Assembly: GCA_045643825.1 (NCBI GenBank)
Contig: JAZRFV010000024.1
Coordinates: 1 to 64,000, forward strand
Source: Scatosoma sp045643825
GTDB lineage: Bacteria > Bacillota > Clostridia > Christensenellales > Borkfalkiaceae
DNA: 64,000 bases
Direction of reading: 5' to 3'
Positions 34,140 through 44,700 of the stretch are shown in pieces. Each line of letters starts with the position of its first letter. The first letter of the stretch is position 1. The notes below the pieces were generated by a model. It worked only from the letters and a program-made list of their open reading frames with translations, searched no databases and was not told where the DNA came from. Made by a program: the position numbers and the translations under genes.

Positions 34140-37100
34140 TTATTCTTCGTCTTCTTTCTTTTTACGAAGTGCCATTGCCGCTACGCCAGCCGCCAAGGTC
34201 AAGCCCGTTGCCGCGCCAACTACGGAACCGCAACCAAGTTTTGCAAGGATGCCGCCCTTCTTGTCGTCGGTAGGAGCCGCAATCTTTTCAACTGCTTCAA
34301 TCTTCGCCTTCAATTCTTCAACGATTGCCGCGAAGCCGTCCTTATCCGTTACATCTTTAATCTTCGTCATTGCTTCCGTGAGGTAGCCGTTGATTACAGC
34401 CGCATTTTCTTCGGTGTAGAGGTCGTAGTTGATAGAGTTTGCAATTTCACGTACAGCAGCCGTTGCTTCCGCCTTCGCATCGTCAAACGCCTTCTGGTTC
34501 GCTTCTTCAGACTTCAATACCTTATCCATCTTCGCCTTTGCGTCCGCTACGATTCTTGCGATTGCATCGGAATCACCGATAGCCGCGTCGATTTGTGCGT
34601 AAGCCGCAATGATGATGTTTTGGATTTCCGTCCATTCAGGAGCGTTGTAGTCGCCTTGTACCTTGTAGCCGTTAAGTTCATCCTTCGCTGCCGCTACAAC
34701 TGCTTCTTCAGCGTCTACCTGAGTAGAGGTCTTCACAGCATCCATAGCCACTTTCGCGTTTTCAACCAAGTTATTGATAACCTTCGTATTACCGATTGCG
34801 AAATCGATATCCGTGTAAGCCTTCGTAATGATTGCCTGGATTTGAGCCCATTCGCTTGCGTAGTAGTTATCCGCTACCTTGTAGGAATCAAGCTGTGCTT
34901 TCGCATTCGCTACAACCGTTTCCGCTGCAGTCCATTCAGCATCCGTCCACAAAGCATCCATCGTTGCCTTTGCATTTTCTACTGCAACGTAGATTTCCGT
35001 CCAGTTTGCAGCCGCGTCAATTGCCGCCTGCGCCGTGCTTACCGCCGCCGCGATAACAGCCTGATCGTCTGCTCTGTAATCAGCCGCATTCTTGTAAGCA
35101 GCAACTTCTTCTTTTGCCGCTACCTTGATTTCTGCTGCGCTTGCTTCCCAGTCAGCCTTCGTTACGATGCCATCCATCGTAGCCTTCGCGTCTTCAACGA
35201 TAGCGTTTACCGCTTTCTTCGAGAGTGCGGAAGAAATTTCAGCCTTCGCATTTTCAACGACTTGCGTCATCAAAGTCCATTCGGATTCAACGTAGTCCGT
35301 TTCTGTGAAGGTTGCGAAGTATTCGTCCAAAGCCGTCTTCGCTTCTACCTTTTGAGCATCGAGCATATTTACCCAAACGCCGCCTTGGTAGATGAATTCG
35401 CAATCTTCAATGATATATTCATAAGCATACTCGTTGCTACGGAATACACCGCCGATCTTAACGATAGAGCCTTCTTCAACGCCAGCCGTGTCCGCGGTCA
35501 AACGGATGAAGAACGTTGCAACGTCAACCGACTTTACGTTGTTGCTCATATCGATTTGCTTACCGTTTATGGTGATACCAGTACCCGAAACGAATACGAA
35601 GGGTTCTTCCCAATCGCGTACAGGGAGTTGAACGGTATAATCAGAAGGCGCGAGATACAAATCTTGTGCGCTCGTGCTAGTGGTGATAATTAAGAACGTA
35701 CCAACCTCAACCTTTTCACACTTGATTGCCCAGCTACCCGTCCAAACGAACGTGGTTTCCTTAATCACGTATCTTACTTCTTGTTCAGCCCACAAGAAGG
35801 TACCGCCGATCGTTACCTCGTCGCCTTCCTGTACGCCGTCAAACGTTACGTTGAGGTAACCTTCCGATGCGTTCTTGAAGCTTGCCGTTACAACTTGACC
35901 GTTTACAGCAACACCTACGCCGCTTTCAAGTACCAACTCGCCTTCCGTCTTAATAATGGAGCCTGCTGCCTTAAGTTGAAGCGCATTGTTTGCACCACTC
36001 GTTGCAGAAGCACTTGCGCCATGGAGCTTCACGGAGCCAAGGTCTACATCGCTATATTGAATTTCCTTTTCCCAAGTTTCGCCATTCCAGGTGAATGCAC
36101 ATTCTTTTACGAAGTACAAAGCACCCTGCGTATCACATACGAATTGACCGCCGATTACGAGCACGTCGCCTTCTACTGCGTCTACACCAAGCTCTACAAC
36201 GAACGCGTCGTCAATCGAATAGATGTACGCTTCTTCCAAAGCTTCGCCGTTCAAGGTAACGCCTACGCCAGCTGCTACAACGAATTGATCGTCCCAGCTA
36301 TTTACGGGCAATTTCACGCCGTTCTTGGAAAGGAAGTAAACTTGCCATTCGCTGGATGCATCCGCATCAACAACCACTTCACCAACACCAACCTGAACGT
36401 AATCGTTTTCGTATACGCTCCATACGCCGTTTGCATAGATGAAGGAGCTTTCTTCAACGATATATTGTTTTGCAATTGCTACGTTGTAGAAGTTACCGCC
36501 GATTGTCAAGATGTCGCCTTCCATAGCCGATACGCTCAAATCGATAAGGATTTGACCGCCGTAGGTCTTGAACGTACGGGTTTCAATCAATTCCCCGTTC
36601 ATTCTGATACCCGTACCGCTTGCCCCGTTGAAGGTGAATACGTAGTCGTAGCTGTCAATGATAAGGTCACCGCCGTCCGCTCTTACCAAGCTAATGGTAT
36701 CTGCGGTCGTTTGGCTTTCAGCGACAACCAATGCACCCGTTTCGCAATCCTCATATTCCACTACAGGAATCCAGGTTGCGCCATCCCACATGAAGGATAC
36801 TTCGTTGATGATATATTCTACACCGTATTTTTCGCTGTAGAAGGTACCGCCGATCGTCAAGATATCGCCTGCTTCGGGTACTTGATAAAGTGCAAGGAAG
36901 AATTCTTGAGGAATCTTAACCGATGCCGAAACGTCTTGATCGTTGATCTTAATACCAGCACCGTCCTTCCACTTGAAGGTTTCCGTCCAACCATTGTTGC
37001 CATCTTCAGGAGGCGTAATTGCCTGACCGTCCACTCTACGCATGTAGAAGTAAAGCCTATCTGCCGTCCATTGCGTGAACTTCATGTCGCCAAGCTCGTA

Positions 37101-40100
37101 GGTCGTGTAAACAACCTTGTTTTCCCAAGCTTTACCGTTCCAAACAACGGCGCTTTCGTCGATAACGTATTTAACGCCATTTGCATCTACGAAGGTACCG
37201 CCAATCGTCAATTCGTCGCCTGCGTTTACTTCATTTTCAAGCGTGATGTACAACTGATCTTTCGTTGCACTGATCATCGTGAAGGAAACTGCTTGACCGT
37301 TTACCGTAACGCCTACGCCACTACCTGCTTCAAACGTGAAGCGGCTTGCCCAATCCGTAACGGGGAATTTCGTACCGTTCTTTGCGGTCAAGTAAACGTT
37401 CTTCGCGCTGGGTGCGTTACTCGTTGCACCAGAGCTGTGCGAATGAACAACCAAAGCACCAACATTCGTCGTACCTGCTACGGGAGTATCAGGGGTGTCG
37501 GGATTATCAGGGGTTTCACCGCCTTCATAGGCCGTCCAAGACGTGCCATCCCATTGTACTTGACAGTTTTTGAATACAAGCTTGAATTGTTTTTCAGCAT
37601 TGTAGAATACACCGTCGATGGTGAATACGTCACCAACAGCCGCGTCTTTACCCAAACCGATATACATGTCGCCAGGCAACTTAATATCCGTCGTCGTAAG
37701 GGTTTCGCCGTTCAACTTCAAACCAGCACCGCTGCCTGCCTTGAACGTGCAAACTACATCCCAGCTACCTTGATCCTTAGGAAGCTTGTCGCCTTCCACC
37801 GTATAGATGTATACAACGTTTGCTTTACTGTCACTATTTGCACCAACCTTCGTTACGTTGTATGCCGTGAAGCCTTCGGTAGGATCTTCTTCGGGAACTT
37901 CGGGGGTTTCATTTACTACCCATGCAGAACCATTCCACGTGAAGGAGGTTTCGGTTACTACAAACTGAATAGCCTGGAAGTACGCATACGTACCATTATC
38001 CAATCTTGCCGAACCGGTGTTGTAGAAGGTACCGCCAACCGTCAATACGTCGCCTACCTGAGGAGCTACACCGATGTTGATGAACATCGAGTTGGGCATC
38101 TTCATGCTGCCAACCTTAATAGGAGTACCATTCAAGGTAACGCCCACACCGTCTTTTGCAAAGAAGATTGCCGACCAACCGCCGTTACCATCTTGAGGTA
38201 TAGCATATTTTTGACCATCCGCTCTTGCAAGGTAAATATGGTTGCTACCTTCGGTCCATTTTGCGAAAATCAACGAACCAACTTCGTGCGTTTCGTATTC
38301 TACCTTTTCTTCCCAAGCCGTACCGTTCCAGGTGAACGCACTTTCTTCGATTACGTATTTTGCCATACCGCCAGCATACGTGAAGGTACCGCTTACCGTC
38401 AATACGTCGCCAACCTTTACGTTTGCGGAGTTAACATCAATGTACAAGCCAGAGTTAGAGCTTACCAACGCACCAAATTCAGCCTTTTCACCATTCACTT
38501 TCCAACCGTCGCCGCTTTCCAAGGTAAATCTTGCTTTCCAAGTGCTATCTTCGATAGGAAGCTTTTGGTTATCCCATTTCTTCATGTAGATAGCGGTAGA
38601 AGCAGGCGCGTTCTTCTCGTTCATACCGTTACTGTTGTTATGTACGCCCAATTTACCGATTTCGTATACTACGTATTCGGTAGGAGCTTGATATTCTTCC
38701 GTCTGCCAAGCCGAGCCATTCCACCAGAAATCGCTGTCTTCGATGATGTATTTAATCTTAAGTTCTTCGTTAACGTATACGCCACCGAAGGTAACCTTCG
38801 CGCCGATTTCTTTTTGACCGTCAACCTTTAAGTAGAACTGATTGTCGTAAGCACGGCAACGGCTGTATGCGCTTGCAACACCGTCAACCAATACATGCGT
38901 ACCGCTTACATAGGTCATTTCGATATAATCAGCTTCAACATCGATGAATTTGTTTTCGCCATCCGTCTTCAAGTAAAGACGTTCTACGTCGCTGTTATCC
39001 TTCGGCAACAATCTACCAAGATTTACTTCCGTATATTCAACGGTAGGTACGTCGGGTTCTTCGGGTTGTTCAGGGGTGATTGCTTCCGCCTGCCAAGCCG
39101 TACCGTTCCAATAAATCACGCTTTCGGTGATCACGTACTTCATCTTGTAAGCTTCGTGGTAGTACGTACCGCCAATCTTCGCCATATCACCTTTCTGCAA
39201 AGCAACGCCTTCGGAAAGCAAAATATAGAGGTCCTTATCGCCGTTGTCGTTTCTGTTTGCGATTTTGTCCTTGTCGGTATAGATCGTTTCGCCGTTACGG
39301 ATAATTGCGAAACCTTCACCGCTTTCATACAAGAAGTTTTCACTGCCTTCACACCAAGCGATTTCGTTGTTAACAGGCGTAAAGTATACTCTTCCAGCCA
39401 CATTACTCTTGGGTGCATAAGAAGTAACCGCACCAACCTCAACAACCGTGTATTCTACCTCGGGTTCTTCGGGTTCTACGGGAGGTTCTACTGCTTTCAA
39501 TACCCAAGCCTCTCCATTCCACGTAAAGGAGGTTTCGGTTACTACGTACTGAATAGCACAACCAGTATTATAGAAGGTACCACCGATGGTCAATGTGTCA
39601 CCTTCTTTAAGTCCGCCTTCAGCGATATTCTTTGCAAGGTCAACGTACATCGAGTTAGGATATTTAACTTGCTTAACGATTCTAACCGTTTCACCGTTCA
39701 ATACAACGCCTACGCCGTCTTTCACAAGGAATTCTGCCGTCCAACCATTGTTGCCATCTTCAGGAATAGGATAGCTTTGGCCATCTGCTCTACCAAAATA
39801 GAACGCCGTATTTGTATCGTTCTTGCTCATATAAAGCAAGGAACCAACTTCATGCGTTGCATATTCCGTCTTGTTTTCCCAAGCGTTGCCGTTCCATACA
39901 AACGCCGTTTCCGCGATCGTGTATCTTACCTTTTCAGCTTCATAAATAAACGTACCGCTTACCGTAACAACGTCGCCAGGTTGTACGTTTGCACTACCAA
40001 TGTTAAGGAACACTCTTCCATCAACGCTGATAAATTCATCAGGGGTGAATGCATTGCCGTTCAATTTGAAGCCTTCGCCACTTTCAAATTTGAATTTCAT

Positions 40101-41417
40101 TCCCCAACCATTTAAAGGCAATTCAATATTAGCGCTCGTATAAATTTGCGAAGCCTTAGGCACGTGTCCGGTGTTCGTACCATCACTAATATTATGTACC
40201 TTCAAGGAACCAATTTCATAGGTCGTGTATACGTCTTCAGGTTCTTCTGCAACAACCTTCCAAGCCGTACCGTCAAACGTAGCCTGTGCATTGTCGAAAA
40301 CGAATTTACGGGACAAGTTACGGTTGTAATAGGTACCATCAATCGTCAATACGTCGCCTGCAACAGCCGTCGTACCCAAATTAGCATAGAATAAGCCAGG
40401 GAACTTAATGTCCTTCGTAGTAAGTACGGTATCGTTCAATTTCAAACCTTCACCACTACCTTCTTCAAAGGTAAATGTGTTGTTCCAATCGCCCGCAGGG
40501 ATACCTTCGCCATTGAGTTTCAATTGAACTGCCGTTGCGCTGCAACCTGCAGCCAAAGGCTCATTCAACGAAACCGCATAGGTCTTGTATTCGTCCGCAA
40601 CTTCCCAAGTGGAGCCGTTGTAACGGAAGGAGGTCTTTTCTACAACGTATTTAACCGCAAGGTTCTTATTGTAGAAGGTACCTTCGATAACAACTACGTC
40701 GCCTTCAACAGCGGTCGCACCCAAGCCAACATACATGTTGTTAGGAATTTTGATATCATTCATGGAGATTTGCGCGCCGTTGAGCGTAATACCAGCACCG
40801 CTACCTGCCTCAAACGTCAATTTTTCCGTCCAAGTGCCTTCGGTAACGGGATATTTATTCTTATCCGCTCTATCAAAGTACATCGCCGTAGCGGAGGTGT
40901 TTGCACCAATACATACTCTACCGATTTCATAGGTCGTATATTCGATATATTCAACCCATTGTTCGCCGTTCCATTGCACGGATAAGGTAAACACGAGGTT
41001 TGCATCCGCATCCGCATTGTAGAACGTACCGTCGATAATAACTACGTCGCCTACTGCGGCTTCTTTACCAAGCGCGATATAGAGGTCGCTACCAGGCTGT
41101 TTCATCGTCCAACCCGTGTAAGCTTCCCCATTGTACAAGAAGCCTTTACCGGAGCCTTCAACGAAGGTGAACTCGTGGTCCCAGCTGTTAACAGCAGGTT
41201 TTTCCGCATCTACCGTCGAGTAAGCTTCAATAATCGATGCGGTACTTCTAGACAACGCAGCGACTTTGCTCATCGTATACGTTGTCGTTTCCGCACTTGC
41301 TGTAATGCTTGCGGGGGCTACTGCCGAGCTACCTGCCACTACCGCGCCGACGCCACAAGCGGACGTACATGCGAGAGCAAGCAATAAACCAGCCAGTTTC
41401 ATGTTGTCTTTTTTCAT
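34140..41417 (-). CDS. Giant modular surface protein: 16 W-N-G-x-W modules, five helical repeats, GCGS membrane anchor
   Basis: Not a recognised family; 2425 aa. A signal peptide (about 7-44, ending ASA-ET) is followed by 16 tandem modules of about 120 residues (to about 2018). Each begins Y-x-x-x-x-x-G, has G-x-G-x-x-x-N-G-x and G-D-x-x-x-I-x-G-T-F-Y in the middle, and ends with W-N/D-G-x-x-W. Short Pro/Glu linkers separate some modules. Five helical repeats of about 72 residues follow (AKAxMD...SEWxxIQxII), then GGILAKLGCGSVVGAATGL, a hydrophobic segment and RKKKEDEE. No catalytic motif is visible, so it looks like a multivalent glycan-binding adhesin or capture fibre (inference). ATG at 41417 has AAGGAGA upstream. 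Modules 8 and 9 are much closer to modules of the neighbouring giant protein than to their own neighbours. Confidence 0.8.
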   Translation of the reverse strand: MKKDNMKLAGLLLALACTSACGVGAVVAGSSAVAPASITASAETTTYTMSKVAALSRSTASIIEAYSTVDAEKPAVNSWDHEFTFVEGSGKGFLYNGEAYTGWTMKQPGSDLYIALGKEAAVGDVVIIDGTFYNADADANLVFTLSVQWNGEQWVEYIEYTTYEIGRVCIGANTSATAMYFDRADKNKYPVTEGTWTEKLTFEAGSGAGITLNGAQISMNDIKIPNNMYVGLGATAVEGDVVVIEGTFYNKNLAVKYVVEKTSFRYNGSTWEVADEYKTYAVSLNEPLAAGCSATAVQLKLNGEGIPAGDWNNTFTFEEGSGEGLKLNDTVLTTKDIKFPGLFYANLGTTAVAGDVLTIDGTYYNRNLSRKFVFDNAQATFDGTAWKVVAEEPEDVYTTYEIGSLKVHNISDGTNTGHVPKASQIYTSANIELPLNGWGMKFKFESGEGFKLNGNAFTPDEFISVDGRVFLNIGSANVQPGDVVTVSGTFIYEAEKVRYTIAETAFVWNGNAWENKTEYATHEVGSLLYMSKNDTNTAFYFGRADGQSYPIPEDGNNGWTAEFLVKDGVGVVLNGETVRIVKQVKYPNSMYVDLAKNIAEGGLKEGDTLTIGGTFYNTGCAIQYVVTETSFTWNGEAWVLKAVEPPVEPEEPEVEYTVVEVGAVTSYAPKSNVAGRVYFTPVNNEIAWCEGSENFLYESGEGFAIIRNGETIYTDKDKIANRNDNGDKDLYILLSEGVALQKGDMAKIGGTYYHEAYKMKYVITESVIYWNGTAWQAEAITPEQPEEPDVPTVEYTEVNLGRLLPKDNSDVERLYLKTDGENKFIDVEADYIEMTYVSGTHVLVDGVASAYSRCRAYDNQFYLKVDGQKEIGAKVTFGGVYVNEELKIKYIIEDSDFWWNGSAWQTEEYQAPTEYVVYEIGKLGVHNNSNGMNEKNAPASTAIYMKKWDNQKLPIEDSTWKARFTLESGDGWKVNGEKAEFGALVSSNSGLYIDVNSANVKVGDVLTVSGTFTYAGGMAKYVIEESAFTWNGTAWEEKVEYETHEVGSLIFAKWTEGSNHIYLARADGQKYAIPQDGNGGWSAIFFAKDGVGVTLNGTPIKVGSMKMPNSMFINIGVAPQVGDVLTVGGTFYNTGSARLDNGTYAYFQAIQFVVTETSFTWNGSAWVVNETPEVPEEDPTEGFTAYNVTKVGANSDSKANVVYIYTVEGDKLPKDQGSWDVVCTFKAGSGAGLKLNGETLTTTDIKLPGDMYIGLGKDAAVGDVFTIDGVFYNAEKQFKLVFKNCQVQWDGTSWTAYEGGETPDNPDTPDTPVAGTTNVGALVVHSHSSGATSNAPSAKNVYLTAKNGTKFPVTDWASRFTFEAGSGVGVTVNGQAVSFTMISATKDQLYITLENEVNAGDELTIGGTFVDANGVKYVIDESAVVWNGKAWENKVVYTTYELGDMKFTQWTADRLYFYMRRVDGQAITPPEDGNNGWTETFKWKDGAGIKINDQDVSASVKIPQEFFLALYQVPEAGDILTIGGTFYSEKYGVEYIINEVSFMWDGATWIPVVEYEDCETGALVVAESQTTADTISLVRADGGDLIIDSYDYVFTFNGASGTGIRMNGELIETRTFKTYGGQILIDLSVSAMEGDILTIGGNFYNVAIAKQYIVEESSFIYANGVWSVYENDYVQVGVGEVVVDADASSEWQVYFLSKNGVKLPVNSWDDQFVVAAGVGVTLNGEALEEAYIYSIDDAFVVELGVDAVEGDVLVIGGQFVCDTQGALYFVKECAFTWNGETWEKEIQYSDVDLGSVKLHGASASATSGANNALQLKAAGSIIKTEGELVLESGVGVAVNGQVVTASFKNASEGYLNVTFDGVQEGDEVTIGGTFLWAEQEVRYVIKETTFVWTGSWAIKCEKVEVGTFLIITTSTSAQDLYLAPSDYTVQLPVRDWEEPFVFVSGTGITINGKQIDMSNNVKSVDVATFFIRLTADTAGVEEGSIVKIGGVFRSNEYAYEYIIEDCEFIYQGGVWVNMLDAQKVEAKTALDEYFATFTETDYVESEWTLMTQVVENAKAEISSALSKKAVNAIVEDAKATMDGIVTKADWEASAAEIKVAAKEEVAAYKNAADYRADDQAVIAAAVSTAQAAIDAAANWTEIYVAVENAKATMDALWTDAEWTAAETVVANAKAQLDSYKVADNYYASEWAQIQAIITKAYTDIDFAIGNTKVINNLVENAKVAMDAVKTSTQVDAEEAVVAAAKDELNGYKVQGDYNAPEWTEIQNIIIAAYAQIDAAIGDSDAIARIVADAKAKMDKVLKSEEANQKAFDDAKAEATAAVREIANSINYDLYTEENAAVINGYLTEAMTKIKDVTDKDGFAAIVEELKAKIEAVEKIAAPTDDKKGGILAKLGCGSVVGAATGLTLAAGVAAMALRKKKEDEE
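35361..41280 (-). repeat. Array of 16 coding modules (about 370 bp each)
   Basis: In-frame tandem repeat inside the 2425-aa gene. Modules differ mostly at about 30-50% protein identity, so the array is old, except for the pair near 37960-38640, which matches the other giant gene closely. The conserved core is the GDxxxIxGTFY strand and the terminal W-N-G-x-W. Confidence 0.8.
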
Positions 41418-41472
41418 CTTTTTTCTCCTTATAAATTTTTATTATTTATAAATTTTTTCCCTTATTTGTTTT

Positions 41473-41543
41473 GCAGGTTACCCACCTGCGGGGTTTGTTC
41501 GTTGCGAGATAATCCGTTTCCTCATCACGGCGGATTATCTCGC
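41473..41543. other. Two intergenic hairpins between the giant genes
   Basis: A perfect 13-bp stem, GCGAGATAATCCG (41504-41516) with CGGATTATCTCGC (41531-41543), has a 14-nt loop. A second stem, GCAGGT/ACCTGC, lies at 41473-41489. Neither is followed by a T tract on the minus strand. They lie between the 43-aa ORF and the 2425-aa gene. Confidence 0.7.
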
Positions 41544-41560
41544 CCCTTGTTTGCTACTTG

Positions 41561-41692
41561 TTACCAAACGATACTATCTTCACCGTCACCAGGTTTGAAA
41601 ATATCATCGGATACATTTTCCGAGAAGGTTAATACGTCCTTTTCGAGAAAGAAAACCACTTCCATATATATATCTTTATATGTGTCTTTCAT
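41561..41692 (-). CDS. Small acidic protein of 43 aa between two giant surface-protein genes
   Basis: Not assigned to a family. On the minus strand ATG 41692 is preceded by AAGGAGGGGG, one of the best ribosome sites in the window, and the frame ends with TAA at 41561. The product begins MKDTYKDIYMEVVFFLEKDV and continues with LTFSENVSDD and a Gly/Asp-rich tail ending in Trp. It has no signal peptide, membrane segment or Cys. From memory, short Clostridia peptides with an M-E-V/I-x-x-F-x-x-x-D-V-L/I-T-x-S core exist, but their role is unknown to me; this likeness needs a search. It starts 16 nt after the 2417-aa gene and is followed by two stable hairpins. Size and tail would fit a modified-peptide precursor or a regulator, without direct evidence. 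Confidence 0.6.
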   Translation of the reverse strand: MKDTYKDIYMEVVFFLEKDVLTFSENVSDDIFKPGDGEDSIVW

Positions 41693-41708
41693 CGTCCCCC
41701 TCCTTTTC

Positions 41709-44700
41709 TTAACCCAACTTGGAAGGTAAAATGATTACGCCTTCGCCCGTTGCTAACTGAACACTAATCGTTTTGTTGCTTACGCTTACCGTTTCCTTTA
41801 TGCCGCCGCGGTAAATCACAACCTCCGTCACGTTAGAGTCAAACGTCAAAGTAATCGTTTGTTCTCTGTTTTCCTCGTGGGAGTTGTAGTTGCACAATAC
41901 GTAACCTTCGTTGCCGTTTGCATCCTCCATAACACCCATAAGGTAGTTCCAATCCGTCTTGTTCGTCGATACGGAGGCAAGATGTTTGGTGTCGGTTTCC
42001 GCCAGCTCGTATTCGCCGAGTTGACCTGTAACCGCCGCAAACGCCTTGTAGTCCTTATCTCTTTCTCGATTGTTAGGCAAAAGAGCCGTCTTACTGTTGT
42101 TTTTGCCTGTGCCGAGAATAACACCCTTCCAATCAAATGCACCGTATACGGAGCTGATTGCATTGAATTCGTCGTTCACCTTCTTAAACGCATTGTAACC
42201 TGCTTGGTCAACGATGTTGCCATTATTGTCTACAAAGGTATTATAGGTATTAGAGCCGCCTACACCGCTGGGCGAGTAAGTGAACCAAGACATCGAATCG
42301 ATACCAAACGCCATCGCCGCATACATCTGCATACGCAATTCCGCTTCGGTGGGGATTCTCGATTTATCGGTATTTCCACCTTCTACCCAACCCGAGGATT
42401 GCAATACAACGTGAGCATGTGCATCGTTTTTCATCGCCGTAACCTTCAACGCACCAAGATCGAAGAGGAAGTTTTCAACCAAGCTACCATCCTCTAAAAT
42501 GGGATAGGTGTCGAGCGACAACCACTTTGTACCGCTTACCTGCGAAAGCACCGTATCGCAATATTGTTGCAAGTAGTTCTTAAACGCCGTTTGATTCAAA
42601 TAGGAGGTTTCGCCTTTCGCCTCATTCCATTCATCACTGGTGCTACTCTTCTTGAAGTAGCTTGCATACGAAGGAAGAAGGTTGGTCATAAAGATTACGT
42701 CCGTACCTGCGTATTTCTTTTCGAAATCTTGTGCAAACGCCGCAATCTTATCCATTACCGTTTGGCTGTTCGAGGGTTCATCCCAAGCGAGGTAACCGAT
42801 GAAGCCTTCACAATCGGAGAAATCGGGATAGCCAAGCTCGGAAAGGTCGCAGTTCATATTATTATAAGAACCATCATCCTTAAGCCCGCCCGTATTTGCC
42901 GCAAACGCAAAGGTGTACAAGCCTTGAGACCAGAAGAATTTAATGATGCTGCGAGTCTTTTCAATGCTCTGACCGCTGTTGGGGAAAACCAAGTTCGCAC
43001 CCGTCAAGCCAACAATCGCGATACCTGCTTCCTTCATCTTGGTTGCAATCGCGATATTGCTATCGTTCATATAACCGTTGGAAGGATTGAGTGCGGGATA
43101 GTTCCACGCAATTACGGGAACGGAGTTCGCTTCGTATCTTTCGTAAGGCATAAGGTGAATGTCGTCAGACTTCGCATACGCATCTACGACAGCCGCCATT
43201 TCCTCGGTGGTTACCTTGCTGTTGTACGCATCCGTATCCATCTTGAACGCCTGTGCTACTTGACGAATCGAACGTACGTTGTTATCGTTGTCGAAGGCAC
43301 TGTATACCGTCCAAACCACGCCGTCAGCAAAGGTAATTTCCATATATGCACGACCTGCAAACAATCTACCGTAGTTTTCCATGTAGAGGTTTTGCATTGC
43401 ACCACGGTAAGCCACAAAGCCTTCCGTAACCGTCGTTGCCGTACTCTCAATCTTCAAAATTTTCTCTTCCTCGGGGTTGAAGTCCTCAAGGTTAGGCTTT
43501 TGAGTTGCCGACAAGTAATCGTAAGGCATAATCAACGTACCGTATTTCACGTTTGTAATGCCGTAGTTACCAAGAAGCTTGCCCAAATCCGCCGCATTGA
43601 GGTAGGTGGTGAAACGGATACCCGATTCGTCTGCCGTATTCGCCAAACGGATGGATGCACCGTCTTCCATATAGAAGCCAACCTCCAATGCCGTGAAGGT
43701 GGTTGCATGCGTCAATTGGAAGGTCGAGCCCGCTTCGTACAATTTACCGTCTTCCGCAATCCAACCGAGGAACACCTTGTTTGTCGTCGATTTACCTGCA
43801 GGTAAGGTGTACATATCACCCTGCTGACCGAGTACCACCGATTCGCCTGCCGACGATACGTAGGTTACCGCTACGTTGCCTGCATCCTTCAAGGTCATTT
43901 CCGCAACGCCTGCTGCGTAAACACTGATATGGGTGGTAAAGCCCGTCGTTGCATAGTTGCTAAATTCCTTGAATTGGCTGGAGGTAATCGCTTCTGACAA
44001 CACGAGGATGCCGTCTACTTTTACATACGTCCAAATTCTGCCGTCCTTCATCATTACCGCACCAAGTTCTATCAAGTAATCGGTGTTGTTTTCCAAGGTA
44101 TACGATTTGTTTGCATCATACATCCAAACCGCACCATGTCTAAAGTGGAATTGAACGCCCTGCCATTCGGAACCGCAAAGACGGAATGCAAGATTAGAAG
44201 CCGCTGTCTGTTCTGTTCCGTCGGCGTTCTTAATAATGTAGGTCTGGTTGAGATTTGTACAATTGATGCCAAAACGAACCGCTACCGAGTTTGTGCTGTT
44301 CCCTTCGCTCGCATTGAAGGATAAGCCACCCGCCTTATCTACCGTACCGGAAATATTCCATTCCATCGGCAAACCAATGTCATAAAGGCTAACCAAATCG
44401 TAATTTTCAAGCAAATCTTCCGAGATATGGCTTACCCAAGTCTTCCCATTCCAAACGAACGAGGATTCCTTGATGATGTATCTTGCGAGTACGCCGTCTT
44501 CGGGACATACGAAGGTGCCGCCGATTGTAATCATATCGCCAACCTGTACACCTGCGTTTGCAAGCGCAAGGAACAAACCTGCATTCGTGCTTTCCAAATC
44601 AGGGATGGTGATAGGTGTGCCGTTCAATCTTACACCGATACCGCTTTCATAGATAAATTCGATATCCCAACCGTTTATACAAGGTAAGGTCGGATATTGG

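Noticed and set aside
35781..38831. A 1016-codon open frame on the plus strand opposite the 2425-aa gene, and similar long plus frames at 26136-28187, 17392-19422, 30927-32642 and 44697-46826
   Set aside because: Shadows of the real minus-strand genes: no ribosome sites, no recognisable domains, implausible Cys/Arg/Phe-rich composition, and the minus frames carry clear repeats, motifs and signal peptides.
35361..41280. CRISPR or tandem DNA repeat array in the repeat-rich giant gene
   Set aside because: The repeats are in-frame protein modules of about 370 bp with diverged DNA, not short identical repeats with spacers.
41418..41560. Intrinsic terminator between the 43-aa ORF and the 2425-aa gene
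   Set aside because: The 13-bp stem is strong but no T tract follows on the minus strand, and the next gene has no convincing promoter of its own.
41466..41729. 87-codon plus-strand frame between the giant genes
   Set aside because: It lies opposite the 43-aa minus-strand ORF and the hairpins, lacks a good ribosome site, and shows no protein-like pattern.
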